Below, piece by piece: positions 1-5,848 of a stretch of 8,396 nucleotides of DNA (within the stretch, counting starts at the first letter, position 1; every line of letters begins with the position of its first letter). The translations under genes were made by a program, and so were the position numbers. The notes beneath the pieces are model-generated. The model saw only the letters and a program-made list of their open reading frames with translations. It did no database searches and had not been told where the DNA came from. Source of the DNA: Kiritimatiellia bacterium (GTDB lineage Bacteria; Verrucomicrobiota; Kiritimatiellia; SLAD01); the NCBI GenBank assembly GCA_007127595.1, contig SKZA01000344.1:1-8396 (forward strand). Reading direction: 5' to 3'.

Positions 1-1037
1 CGTTGCCGGCGAAATGGCACGGCTTGCAGGACGTCGAAATTCGGTACCGACAACGTTACCTGGATCTCATTGCTAATCCCGACGTGTGCGATGTATTTCG
101 CAAGCGTTCCCTCGCGATAAAGTCCATCCGAGACTTCTTATTCGAGCGAGGCTTTCTGGAGGTCGAGACGCCGATGATGCAGGCCTTGCCGGGCGGCGCG
201 GCGGCGAATCCGTTCAAGACCCACTACGAAGCCTTGAACGCAGACGTGTATCTGCGGATCGCGCCGGAACTGTATTTGAAGCGCATGTTGGTCGGCGGCT
301 ACGATCGGGTATTCGAGTTGAACCGCAATTTCCGTAACGAGGGCTTGAGCCGGTTCCACAATCCGGAATTCACCATGCTCGAAATCTATGAGGCGTACGG
401 AAACGTGCGCACCATGATGCAGTTGGTGACCGATCTGATCACGCATGTGGCGCGCGAAGTGTACGGCACATTGGAGTTCGGGGAAGGAGAAAGACGGATC
501 GACCTGACGCCGCCTTGGCGCGAAGTCCCGTATCGCGACCTGGTTCGTGAGCGGGCGGGGGACGACTGGTTTGATCTTGATACGGCCGCCAAACGGACCA
601 AGGCGGAAGGGCTGGGCTTGTCCATTGCGCCAGACTGGAACGACATCGAGATCACGCAGGAAGTATTCGAGAAACTGATCGAGAAGACGCTGCAGCATCC
701 CACGTTCGTAACGCGCTTGCCGAAGGAGCTGGTTCCGCTGGCGAAGACGTGCACGGACGACCCGGAATCGGTAGACGTGTTCGAGTTGATCATCGGCGGC
801 CGCGAAATTGCGCCCGGCTACGAAGAACTCAACGATCCGTTGGAACAACGCCGCCGTTTTGAACAACAGGCGGGGGACGATGCGTCCAAGATGGATGAAG
901 ACTTTCTCCTCGCCCTGGAACACGGCATGCCGCCCGCAGGCGGCATGGGGGTGGGCATCGACCGATTGGTGATGATCCTGTCGAATGTGGACGCGATTCG
1001 CGACGTCATACTGTTCCCACAGTTAAAACGCAAATGA
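1..1037 (+). CDS. lysS: Lysyl-tRNA synthetase, class II (5'-truncated by window edge)
   Basis: This enzyme charges tRNA-Lys with lysine using ATP in the cytoplasm. About 344 C-terminal residues are visible and align with E. coli LysS from about residue 155 to the end, so the window holds the class II catalytic core and lacks the N-terminal OB-fold anticodon-binding domain. Numbering from the codon at nt 3: motif 1 is near 49-63 (RGFLEVETPMMQ, then PGGAAA), motif 2 is at 110-127 (FRNEG with R111 and E113, then HNPEFTMLE), and motif 3 is at 313-327 (GGMGVGIDRL, R321). The typical C-terminal RDVILFP is present. The TTG at nt 3 is an internal leucine codon, not a start, because the reading frame enters from outside the window. 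The TGA stop overlaps the next gene's ATG (ATGA), indicating co-translation with the Lol genes. Nothing suggests degradation. Confidence 0.97.
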   Translation, partial: LPAKWHGLQDVEIRYRQRYLDLIANPDVCDVFRKRSLAIKSIRDFLFERGFLEVETPMMQALPGGAAANPFKTHYEALNADVYLRIAPELYLKRMLVGGYDRVFELNRNFRNEGLSRFHNPEFTMLEIYEAYGNVRTMMQLVTDLITHVAREVYGTLEFGEGERRIDLTPPWREVPYRDLVRERAGDDWFDLDTAAKRTKAEGLGLSIAPDWNDIEITQEVFEKLIEKTLQHPTFVTRLPKELVPLAKTCTDDPESVDVFELIIGGREIAPGYEELNDPLEQRRRFEQQAGDDASKMDEDFLLALEHGMPPAGGMGVGIDRLVMILSNVDAIRDVILFPQLKRK

Positions 1038-2260
1038 ACCTTCCGTTCTCACTATTTCTGGCTCTCAAATATCTGAAACCGAAACGCACGTTCGTTTCGG
1101 TGATCACGGTGATCTCCATCCTTGGCGTGACGTTGGGCGTGGCGGTGCTGATCATCGTGCTCTCCGTCATGAGCGGGTTCGATCACATGTGGCGCGAGAA
1201 GATCTTGAGTTTCAACGCGCACATCACGCTGTCCGGGTACGGACCGATCGATGCGCCGGACGAGTTGATCGAACGGATTGAGGGCGTGGAAGGGGTGCAG
1301 GGGGCCGCGCCGTATGTGGAAGGTCTGGTCTTTCTCCAACATCACGACCGCATCTATACGCCTTTGTTGCGCGGCATCGATCCCGAGTATGAACTGCGGG
1401 TCAGTCGCGTGCCCGAACATATTGTGTCGGGCGACTTTGACATCGTTTACGACGAAATGATTCTCGGGCGGGACTTGGCCCGGCAGATGGGCGTTCGGGT
1501 CGGAGACCGTATATTGGTCTATTCCCCGCAAAGCTTCATTTCGCCGGAGGAAATCCGGCTGCCGGAAGAACTCAAGGTCGTCGGCATCTACGAGTTGGGC
1601 ATGTGGGACTTCGACATGGGCTACACGCTGACTTCCCTCGGTATGGGACGCGAATTGTATGGCATGGAAGAGGGTGTCCACGGCGTTCAGATCATGACCG
1701 ACGACCCGTACCGCGCCGGCTTGGTAGCCGAGCGACTGAAGATCGAGTTGGGCCCGGACTACGACATTCGGACCTGGATGGAGTTGAACCGCCAGCTCTT
1801 CGCCGCGTTACGCGTCGAGCGCAACATGATGTTCTTCCTGTTGATCTTTATCACCATCGTCGCCGCCTTCGGTATCACGAATACGCTGATTACCATGACC
1901 GTGCAAAAGACCCGCGAAATCGGTTTGTTGAAGGCGCTTGGCTTCCCGTCCGGCAGCATCATGCGGATCTTCTTCTGGCAGGGCTGGATCGAAGGCGTTA
2001 TCGGCGCCGTGCTCGGGATCGGGATGGGATTGACGATCCTGCGTTACCGGAATGATCTGATGCATTGGCTTTCCGACCGTTTCGGTTGGGAACTGTTTCC
2101 AAAGGAACTGTACCACTTGGCGGAGATCCCGGCCCGCACGTCGGCGGTTGAAGTGTTGTTCATCGTCGTGGTGGTGCTCGTGATTTGTACGCTGGCGGGT
2201 ATTGTGCCCGCCTATCGGGCGGCCTCGCTGGACCCGGCCAAGGCGTTGCGAAATGAGTAG
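1034..2260 (+). CDS. lolC: Lipoprotein-releasing ABC transporter permease, LolC/LolE family
   Basis: This is an inner-membrane permease of the LolCDE type, which extracts acylated lipoproteins from the inner membrane and passes them to periplasmic LolA. The 408 residues follow the MacB/FtsX-like plan: a short cytoplasmic N-terminus, TM1 at about 21-46, a large periplasmic domain at about 50-262, TM2 at 265-289, TM3 at about 315-337 and TM4 at 371-393. The coupling-helix signature VQKTREIGLLKALG follows TM2 (290-303), where the permease contacts the ATPase. The length is normal for LolC/LolE. The start is fixed by the ATGA overlap with lysS; no good Shine-Dalgarno is seen, so translational coupling is likely. 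LolD follows with an 8-nt overlap. Only one permease gene is present here, so the complex may be a homodimer (as proposed for LolF-type systems) or a second permease may be encoded elsewhere. LolC and LolE cannot be told apart by eye. Confidence 0.92.
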   Translation: MNLPFSLFLALKYLKPKRTFVSVITVISILGVTLGVAVLIIVLSVMSGFDHMWREKILSFNAHITLSGYGPIDAPDELIERIEGVEGVQGAAPYVEGLVFLQHHDRIYTPLLRGIDPEYELRVSRVPEHIVSGDFDIVYDEMILGRDLARQMGVRVGDRILVYSPQSFISPEEIRLPEELKVVGIYELGMWDFDMGYTLTSLGMGRELYGMEEGVHGVQIMTDDPYRAGLVAERLKIELGPDYDIRTWMELNRQLFAALRVERNMMFFLLIFITIVAAFGITNTLITMTVQKTREIGLLKALGFPSGSIMRIFFWQGWIEGVIGAVLGIGMGLTILRYRNDLMHWLSDRFGWELFPKELYHLAEIPARTSAVEVLFIVVVVLVICTLAGIVPAYRAASLDPAKALRNE

Positions 2261-2975
2261 TGGAATGAATGAGTCAGCGACATCAGCAGTACAGGACACG
2301 GTCCTCGAAACGCGCAACGTTGAGCGCAGCTTTAAGCTGTTGCGAAACGAGATCCGTGTACTGCGCGGCGTGGATTTCGCGGTGCGGCGCGGCGAGGTCG
2401 TCGCAGTGATGGGCGCCAGCGGAGCGGGAAAGAGCACGCTTCTGCATATCATTGGCGGACTCGATCGTCCGACGGGCGGTACGGTCCTGATCAATGGACA
2501 GGACCTGTTCCGCATGTCGGCCGCGCGCCGCACGGAATTCCGCGCCGAACGCGTCGGATACGTTTTCCAAGCCTATCACCTCCTGCCGGAACTCGATGTG
2601 GTCGAGAATGTGCTGTTGCCGGTCATGCGCCGTGTCAACTGGGTCAGCCGCGCGGCCCGTTATCGTGAAAGGGCCATGGAACTCTTGCGGCAAGTAGGCT
2701 TGGAGGAGCGAGCGCATCATCGTCCAATGGAACTGTCGGGTGGCGAACAGCAACGCGTGGCCCTTGCGCGGGCCCTGATGAACGAACCGGAACTTGTGCT
2801 GGCCGACGAGCCTACGGGGAACCTGGATTCTCAAACCGGGGACCTAATTCTCCAGCACCTTTTCGGACTCACACGCGATCAAGGCCATACGCTTGTCCTG
2901 GTGACCCACAACGAGGCGGTCGCCGAACGATGCGATCGCACGGTACACATGGTGGACGGGCGTTTGGCGGATTGA
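2253..2975 (+). CDS. lolD: Lipoprotein-releasing system ATP-binding protein LolD
   Basis: This ABC-type ATPase powers the adjacent Lol permease from the cytoplasmic face of the inner membrane. All the nucleotide-binding elements are visible (240-aa numbering): Walker A GASGAGKST at 54-62, Q-loop Q106 in VFQAYHLLPEL, ABC signature LSGGEQQRVALARAL at 161-175, Walker B LVLADEPTGNLD at 181-192, and H-loop H219 in LVTHN. FQ.YHLLPEL.VVENV matches the LolD/MacB-like ATPase branch, and the overlap with a LolC-type permease supports LolD over FtsE or MacB. The ATG at 2253 is chosen because it gives a normal length, overlaps the lolC stop by 8 nt, and has AAGG nine bases upstream. A GTG at 2202 would add 17 residues coded inside the lolC C-terminus and is unlikely; the ATG at 2265 is possible. 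Confidence 0.93.
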   Translation: MSSGMNESATSAVQDTVLETRNVERSFKLLRNEIRVLRGVDFAVRRGEVVAVMGASGAGKSTLLHIIGGLDRPTGGTVLINGQDLFRMSAARRTEFRAERVGYVFQAYHLLPELDVVENVLLPVMRRVNWVSRAARYRERAMELLRQVGLEERAHHRPMELSGGEQQRVALARALMNEPELVLADEPTGNLDSQTGDLILQHLFGLTRDQGHTLVLVTHNEAVAERCDRTVHMVDGRLAD

Positions 2976-2985
2976 CGCGAACCCA

Positions 2986-3014
2986 TTTACAAGCGCCCAT
3001 CCGTTCAGTACAGT
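2986..3014 (+). promoter_or_regulatory. Candidate sigma70-type promoter for ilvE
   Basis: In the 73-nt gap between lolD and ilvE, TTTACA (2986-2991, 5 of 6 matches to the -35 consensus) is followed after exactly 17 nt by TACAGT (3009-3014, 4 of 6 matches to the -10 consensus). Transcription would start near 3021, just ahead of the ribosome binding site. The gap, in contrast to the overlapping genes upstream, fits a separate transcription unit, but no terminator hairpin is seen after lolD, so readthrough is equally possible. The match is by eye only, and the organism's promoter consensus is unknown. Confidence 0.3.
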
Positions 3015-3033
3015 CACACAACATTTTGGTTTC

Positions 3034-3038
3034 AGGAG
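3034..3038 (+). promoter_or_regulatory. Ribosome binding site of ilvE
   Basis: AGGAG lies 10 nt upstream of the ATG at 3049. It is one of the few clear Shine-Dalgarno sequences in the window, since most other genes here start by overlap with the upstream stop. It supports the chosen ilvE start. Confidence 0.6.
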
Positions 3039-3048
3039 TACTTACAGC

Positions 3049-3918
3049 ATGAAAGTCTACATCAACGGCAAGCTGCTCGACGAAAAAAACGCGAAGGTAT
3101 CGGTCTTTGACCATGGATTGTTGTACGGCGACGGCGTGTTTGAGGGTATCCGCGTCTATCACAACAAGGTCTTCACGTTGGATCGGCATATCGACCGTTT
3201 GTACCGGTCCGCCCGCGCCATCGCGTTGGAGATCCCGATGCAGAAGAAGGACATGTCGCGCGCCGTGGTGCGAACCTGCAAAGCCAACAAGATCAAGAAC
3301 GGGTACATCCGGCTCATCGTCACGCGCGGCGTCGGCACGCTGGGCTTGAACCCCTATCTTTGTAAGGAGCCGCAGGTCATCATCATCGCGGCGGGCATTC
3401 AGTTGTATCCGGTTGAATTGTACGAGAAAGGCCTGTCCATCATAACCGTCGGCACGATGCGAAATCATCCGGAAGCGATTAATCCGCGTATCAAGAGCCT
3501 GAATTATCTGAACAATGTGCTGGCCAAGATCGAAGCGCTGAATTCAGGAGTGATGGAGTGCGTCATGCTCAACCCACAGGGGTACGTTGCCGAGGCGTCG
3601 GGCGATAATATCTTTATTGTGCGCGGTGACACATTGGTGACCCCTCCGGTCTGGTGCGGCGCCCTTGAAGGCATCACGCGCGAAGTCGTCATGGAACTCG
3701 CCCGCGAGCTGGGCTACAAGGTCAAAGAGGATGTCCTGACGCGTTATGATCTGTATACCGCAGATGAAGTTTTCCTGACGGGCACGGCGGCCGAAATCAT
3801 CGGCGTGGGCGTGATCGATAAGCGGCCCATCGGCTCGGGGCGGCCCGGTCCGATTACGGGTCGTCTTTCCGATCGCTTCAAGGAATACACGCGCGAAGAG
3901 GGCACGCCGATCCGCTAG
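3049..3918 (+). CDS. ilvE: Branched-chain amino acid aminotransferase (PLP fold-type IV)
   Basis: This PLP enzyme interconverts Leu, Ile and Val with their 2-oxo acids using glutamate/2-oxoglutarate, the last step of branched-chain amino acid synthesis, in the cytoplasm. The 289 residues are a usual length for the short bacterial/archaeal IlvE group. Visible family features are the N-terminal VYINGK, the FDHGLLYGDGVFEGIR block (20-35), and the PLP-lysine block PRIKSLNYLNNVLAKIEA with likely Schiff-base lysine K149. E182 lies in VAEASGDNIFI and is expected to contact the PLP pyridine nitrogen. The C-terminal block is DEVFLTGTAAEI (239-250). The KSLNYLNN signature favours a branched-chain aminotransferase over the related D-amino acid aminotransferase or aminodeoxychorismate lyase, but substrate cannot be proven from sequence. 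The start is supported by AGGAG 10 nt upstream. No other ilv or leu gene is adjacent. Confidence 0.9.
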   Translation: MKVYINGKLLDEKNAKVSVFDHGLLYGDGVFEGIRVYHNKVFTLDRHIDRLYRSARAIALEIPMQKKDMSRAVVRTCKANKIKNGYIRLIVTRGVGTLGLNPYLCKEPQVIIIAAGIQLYPVELYEKGLSIITVGTMRNHPEAINPRIKSLNYLNNVLAKIEALNSGVMECVMLNPQGYVAEASGDNIFIVRGDTLVTPPVWCGALEGITREVVMELARELGYKVKEDVLTRYDLYTADEVFLTGTAAEIIGVGVIDKRPIGSGRPGPITGRLSDRFKEYTREEGTPIR

Positions 3919-3967
3919 TGGGGCGTTTCGGAAGTCTTTTTGCAATATGGCTGAATGTTCATGAGGA

Positions 3968-3977
3968 GGACATGTCC
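3968..3977. repeat. 10-bp perfect palindrome
   Basis: GGACATGTCC is perfectly self-complementary. It lies three bases upstream of the REP-like doublet and may be its flank or an unrelated operator-like site. Short palindromes of this size arise by chance, so its function is unknown. Confidence 0.35.
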
Positions 3978-3980
3978 CTT

Positions 3981-4050
3981 GGAGGGCGGGCTCCGTCCCG
4001 TCCGAACATGATCCCGATCAGGAAGAGGACGACACGGAGGTCGTCCCTCC
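3981..4050. repeat. REP-like (BIME-type) inverted-repeat doublet
   Basis: Two related units face each other. The left unit (3981-4003) starts GGAGGG and forms a 7-bp stem, GGGCGGG (3984-3990) with CCCGTCC (3997-4003, one G-T pair), around the loop CTCCGT. The right unit (4027-4050, inverted) forms a perfect 7-bp stem, GGACGAC (4027-4033) with GTCGTCC (4040-4046), around the loop ACGGAG, and ends CCCTCC. The two loops are exact complements of each other, as are the GGAGGG and CCCTCC ends. The 23-nt spacer contains the dyad TGATC-CC-GATCA (4009-4020), centred within 1 nt of the centre of the whole element. The element can therefore fold as two hairpins or as one long imperfect cruciform. This is the layout of REP/BIME elements moved by RAYT (Y1) transposases. 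It may also end ilvE transcription or stabilise its mRNA, although no T-tract follows. Confidence 0.7.
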
Positions 4051-4124
4051 AGATTGGTGTCTGGGCGTCCAGGTCACGTGGAACCGCCAATTTGCAGTTA
4101 TTTTAGGAAAAGTCAGGGAATGCA

Positions 4125-4163
4125 ATGGGCTTCGAGCAAGTCAAACATTCTGAAGCGAAATAG
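4125..4163 (+). other. Possible 12-codon leader ORF
   Basis: An ATG at 4125 opens a frame encoding MGFEQVKHSEAK that stops at TAG 4161-4163. AGGGA at 4115-4119 sits five bases upstream, an acceptable Shine-Dalgarno distance. It could be a leader peptide for the mcsA operon, but ORFs this short with such a signal occur often by chance, and there is no run of one amino acid to suggest attenuation. Confidence 0.15.
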
Positions 4164-4189
4164 TTGAAGGGCGGGTTGCTGCGCTGTTC

Positions 4190-4196
4190 AGGAGGT
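4190..4196 (+). promoter_or_regulatory. Unassigned strong Shine-Dalgarno-like sequence
   Basis: AGGAGGT is the best Shine-Dalgarno match in the leader, but no ATG, GTG or TTG lies 5-10 nt downstream. The nearest ATG (4216) is 19 nt beyond its end and mcsA is 60 nt beyond. It overlaps a perfect TTGACA (4196-4201) that lacks a matching -10 box. It may be chance, a ribosome standby site, or the signal for the short ORF at 4216. Confidence 0.25.
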
Positions 4197-4215
4197 TGAC
4201 AGCCGACGCACTGCA

Positions 4216-4257
4216 ATGGTTGGAATTCGAGTGATTACGGCGGATAGTGCAACGTGA
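4216..4257 (+). other. Possible 13-codon ORF coupled to mcsA
   Basis: An ATG at 4216 opens a frame encoding MVGIRVITADSAT. Its TGA (4255-4257) overlaps the mcsA ATG by one base (TGATG), the same kind of overlap that joins the other genes here. mcsA itself has only a weak ribosome binding site (GGCGGA at 4239-4244, 12 nt away), so translation through this ORF could deliver ribosomes to mcsA. The AGGAGGT upstream is farther away (19 nt) than is usual. The evidence is positional only. Confidence 0.2.
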
Positions 4258-4775
4258 TGAAATGTGAGGTATGCAAGAATAAGGAGGCGACCATTCATTT
4301 GACGCAGGTCGTGGATGGTGTCGTCAAGAAGGTGCATTTGTGCGAGCAATGCGCCGCCAAGAGCGGTTTCGATGTCCACGGCCCCATGTCCATCACGGAC
4401 ATCCTGCTCGGCATGGGAGGAAGCGAGACCGAACAGCCGGTGGTGCCGACCAAAGTGCCCGATCGCTCCTGTCCGCGCTGCCATATGCGACGCGTCGATT
4501 TCAAGAAGACGGGGCGCCTGGGCTGTCCCGCATGTTACGAGGCGTTTGAAGACCAGCTCTCACCGCTTTTGCGCGTCATGCATCGCCATGAACAGCACAA
4601 AGGGAAAATCCCGGAGCGTGAACGCGAGCATGTGCAAAGCTCAAACGAACTCAAGGTGTTGAAGGAGCGCCTGGATAAGGCCATCGAGGACGAGAATTAT
4701 GAGGAGGCCGCACGGCTTCGCGACATGATTCAGGCATTTCGCAGCGGAAAGAAACAAAAGAAGTCCGCGTCATGA
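4257..4775 (+). CDS. mcsA: McsA, zinc-finger/UVR activator of the McsB arginine kinase
   Basis: In Bacillus, McsA binds and stimulates the protein-arginine kinase McsB, which marks proteins for ClpCP. The 172 residues show the family's two CxxC pairs at the N-terminus (C3/C6 and C29/C32) and a second set at C72/C75 and C90/C93, so eight cysteines could form two zinc sites. The linker SITDILLGMGG (45-55) resembles the McsA segment between them. A UVR motif closes the protein (about 135-160, KERLDKAIEDENYEEAARLRDMI), followed by a lysine-rich tail. The length is near that of known McsA (about 180 aa). The ATG at 4257 is preferred over the immediately preceding GTG at 4254; an in-frame TAG at 4245 excludes any longer form. 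The stop overlaps the mcsB ATG. Cytoplasmic; no signal peptide. Adjacent mcsB and clpC make the assignment firm. Confidence 0.92.
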   Translation: MKCEVCKNKEATIHLTQVVDGVVKKVHLCEQCAAKSGFDVHGPMSITDILLGMGGSETEQPVVPTKVPDRSCPRCHMRRVDFKKTGRLGCPACYEAFEDQLSPLLRVMHRHEQHKGKIPEREREHVQSSNELKVLKERLDKAIEDENYEEAARLRDMIQAFRSGKKQKKSAS

Positions 4776-5848
4776 ACACTGAACGATTCCTTAAACAGCC
4801 GAGCGCCTGGTTATCCGATAAACAAGCGGACAGCATCACCGTGAGTAGCCGCGTCCGACTTGCGCGGAATCGGAAGGATTCCGCCTTTCCCGGCTGGGCG
4901 GGCGAAGAGGAATGCGACCGGATCTGGCAGGAATTGCGTGAGGTCCTGCTGGCCTGCGGCACGTTGAAGAAGCCCGATGCGGTAAGCATGGCGGATCTGA
5001 GTACGCTTGATAAACAGCTTCTATTCGAGCGTCACCTGATCAGCCGCGAACAGATGGAGCGAAAGAAGGGGAGCGGCGTCGTTCTGCGTGACGACGAATC
5101 CGTGGCCGCCATGGTGAACGAGGAGGATCATCTGCGCCTGCAATGTATCCGGCCGGGACTGGATATCGGGACGGCGTGGGAAGCCGTCAACAAGCTCGAC
5201 AGCGAAATCGAAAAGACGGTGGACTACGCCTTTTCCCCGAAAATCGGCTATCTCACGGCCTGTCCGTCCAATGTGGGCACCGGCATGCGCGCCAGCGTGA
5301 TGTTGCATGTGCCCGGACTGGTGCTGATGAACGAAATCAACGCCGTGGTCAAGGGGATGGCCAAGATCGGCCTGGCCGTGCGCGGTTTGTGGGGCGAGGG
5401 CAGCGAGGCCACCGGCAACATGTTTCAGGTATCGAATCAGATGACCTTAGGGGAAGGCGAGGCGGACATTGTCCGAAACCTTGAGCAGATCGTCCTGGAA
5501 ATTGTCGAACACGAAAAGAACGCGCGCTTGCGGTTATTTGAACGGCGCGAGGATGTGGTGCGCGATCATGCGGGCCGAGCACTCGGGATTCTGTCGAATG
5601 CGCACATACTGACGACCAAGGAATGCTTGGATTTACTGTCAGATTTGCGTTTGGGAATCGACATGGGTATAGTGACGTTAGAGCGGCCCGGGGTGATCAA
5701 TGATTTGTTGATCTTGACCCAGCCGGCTCACTTGCAGAAACTGGAGGGACGCAAGCTGAAAGCCGAGGAGCGGGACATTGCACGAGCTTTATTGGTTCGG
5801 TCGCGGTTGAAAGCCGCAAACAAGAAGTCAGATAAGAAACAATCATGA
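4772..5848 (+). CDS. mcsB: McsB protein-arginine kinase
   Basis: McsB is an ATP:guanido phosphotransferase that phosphorylates arginine side chains in proteins; in Bacillus the phosphoarginine mark sends substrates to ClpCP. The 358 residues match the usual length. Visible motifs are SSRVRLARN (25-33, nucleotide-binding arginines), VNEEDHLRLQ (115-124), TACPSNVGTGMRAS (162-175, with the catalytic-loop cysteine C164), RGLWGEGSE (204-212) and SNQMTLG (221-227). Near the C-terminus, RDIARA (334-339) matches the RDxxRA allosteric phosphoarginine-binding motif described for McsB; metazoan arginine and creatine kinases lack it. This supports a protein kinase over a free-arginine kinase, as does the position between mcsA and clpC. 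Both ends overlap the neighbouring genes by ATGA, and its upstream region has only a weak purine-rich tract, so coupled translation is likely. The tail KKSDKKQS is basic. Confidence 0.95.
   Translation: MNTERFLKQPSAWLSDKQADSITVSSRVRLARNRKDSAFPGWAGEEECDRIWQELREVLLACGTLKKPDAVSMADLSTLDKQLLFERHLISREQMERKKGSGVVLRDDESVAAMVNEEDHLRLQCIRPGLDIGTAWEAVNKLDSEIEKTVDYAFSPKIGYLTACPSNVGTGMRASVMLHVPGLVLMNEINAVVKGMAKIGLAVRGLWGEGSEATGNMFQVSNQMTLGEGEADIVRNLEQIVLEIVEHEKNARLRLFERREDVVRDHAGRALGILSNAHILTTKECLDLLSDLRLGIDMGIVTLERPGVINDLLILTQPAHLQKLEGRKLKAEERDIARALLVRSRLKAANKKSDKKQS

Larger units (their letters stand above)
3919..4256 (+). other. 338-nt intergenic region between ilvE and mcsA
   Basis: This is the only non-coding stretch over 300 nt. 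In order it holds a T-rich segment just after the ilvE stop (around 3938-3943) with no convincing hairpin before it, a 10-bp palindrome GGACATGTCC at 3968-3977, a REP-like inverted-repeat doublet at 3981-4050, and an AT-richer block around 4086-4113. After these come two possible very short ORFs (4125-4163 and 4216-4257) and an unassigned AGGAGGT at 4190-4196. In Bacillota ctsR would be expected in this position, but no ORF here resembles CtsR. I found no CtsR heptad repeat, no CIRCE element and no strong promoter. A 62-codon GTG-initiated frame at 3918-4106 runs through the repeat and is not considered a gene. Confidence 0.85.

Noticed and set aside
3..5. TTG as the lysS start
   Set aside because: The protein already aligns inside LysRS here, so the N-terminal OB-fold domain must lie upstream of the window.
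138..923. 261-codon open frame on the minus strand
   Set aside because: It lies wholly antisense to lysS, whose motifs are intact. Its translation has no recognisable domain; it reflects GC-rich codon usage in the sense gene.
2202..2252. Longer N-terminus for LolD from GTG 2202
   Set aside because: The added 17 residues are coded inside the lolC C-terminus, are Pro/Arg-rich, and do not belong to the LolD family; ATG 2253 gives the normal length.
3938..3943. T-run after ilvE as a rho-independent terminator
   Set aside because: I could not find a stable stem immediately before the T-rich segment. The REP-like doublet farther on is a better candidate for any 3'-end function.
3918..4106. 62-codon GTG-initiated frame after ilvE
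   Set aside because: Its codons run through the REP-like hairpins, it has no homologous domain that I recognise, and it starts on the last base of the ilvE stop with no Shine-Dalgarno. Such frames over repeats are commonly mis-annotated.
4111..4146. Possible CtsR box (AGTCAGG at 4111 and AGTCAAA at 4139)
   Set aside because: CtsR binds a tandem heptad repeat with a spacing of about 3 nt. These half-sites are 28 nt apart in register and only the second fits the consensus; no ctsR gene is nearby.
4196..4201. Perfect TTGACA as a -35 box for the mcsA operon
   Set aside because: No acceptable -10 hexamer occurs 16-18 nt downstream (the sequence there is GGTTGGAA), so a promoter is not supported.
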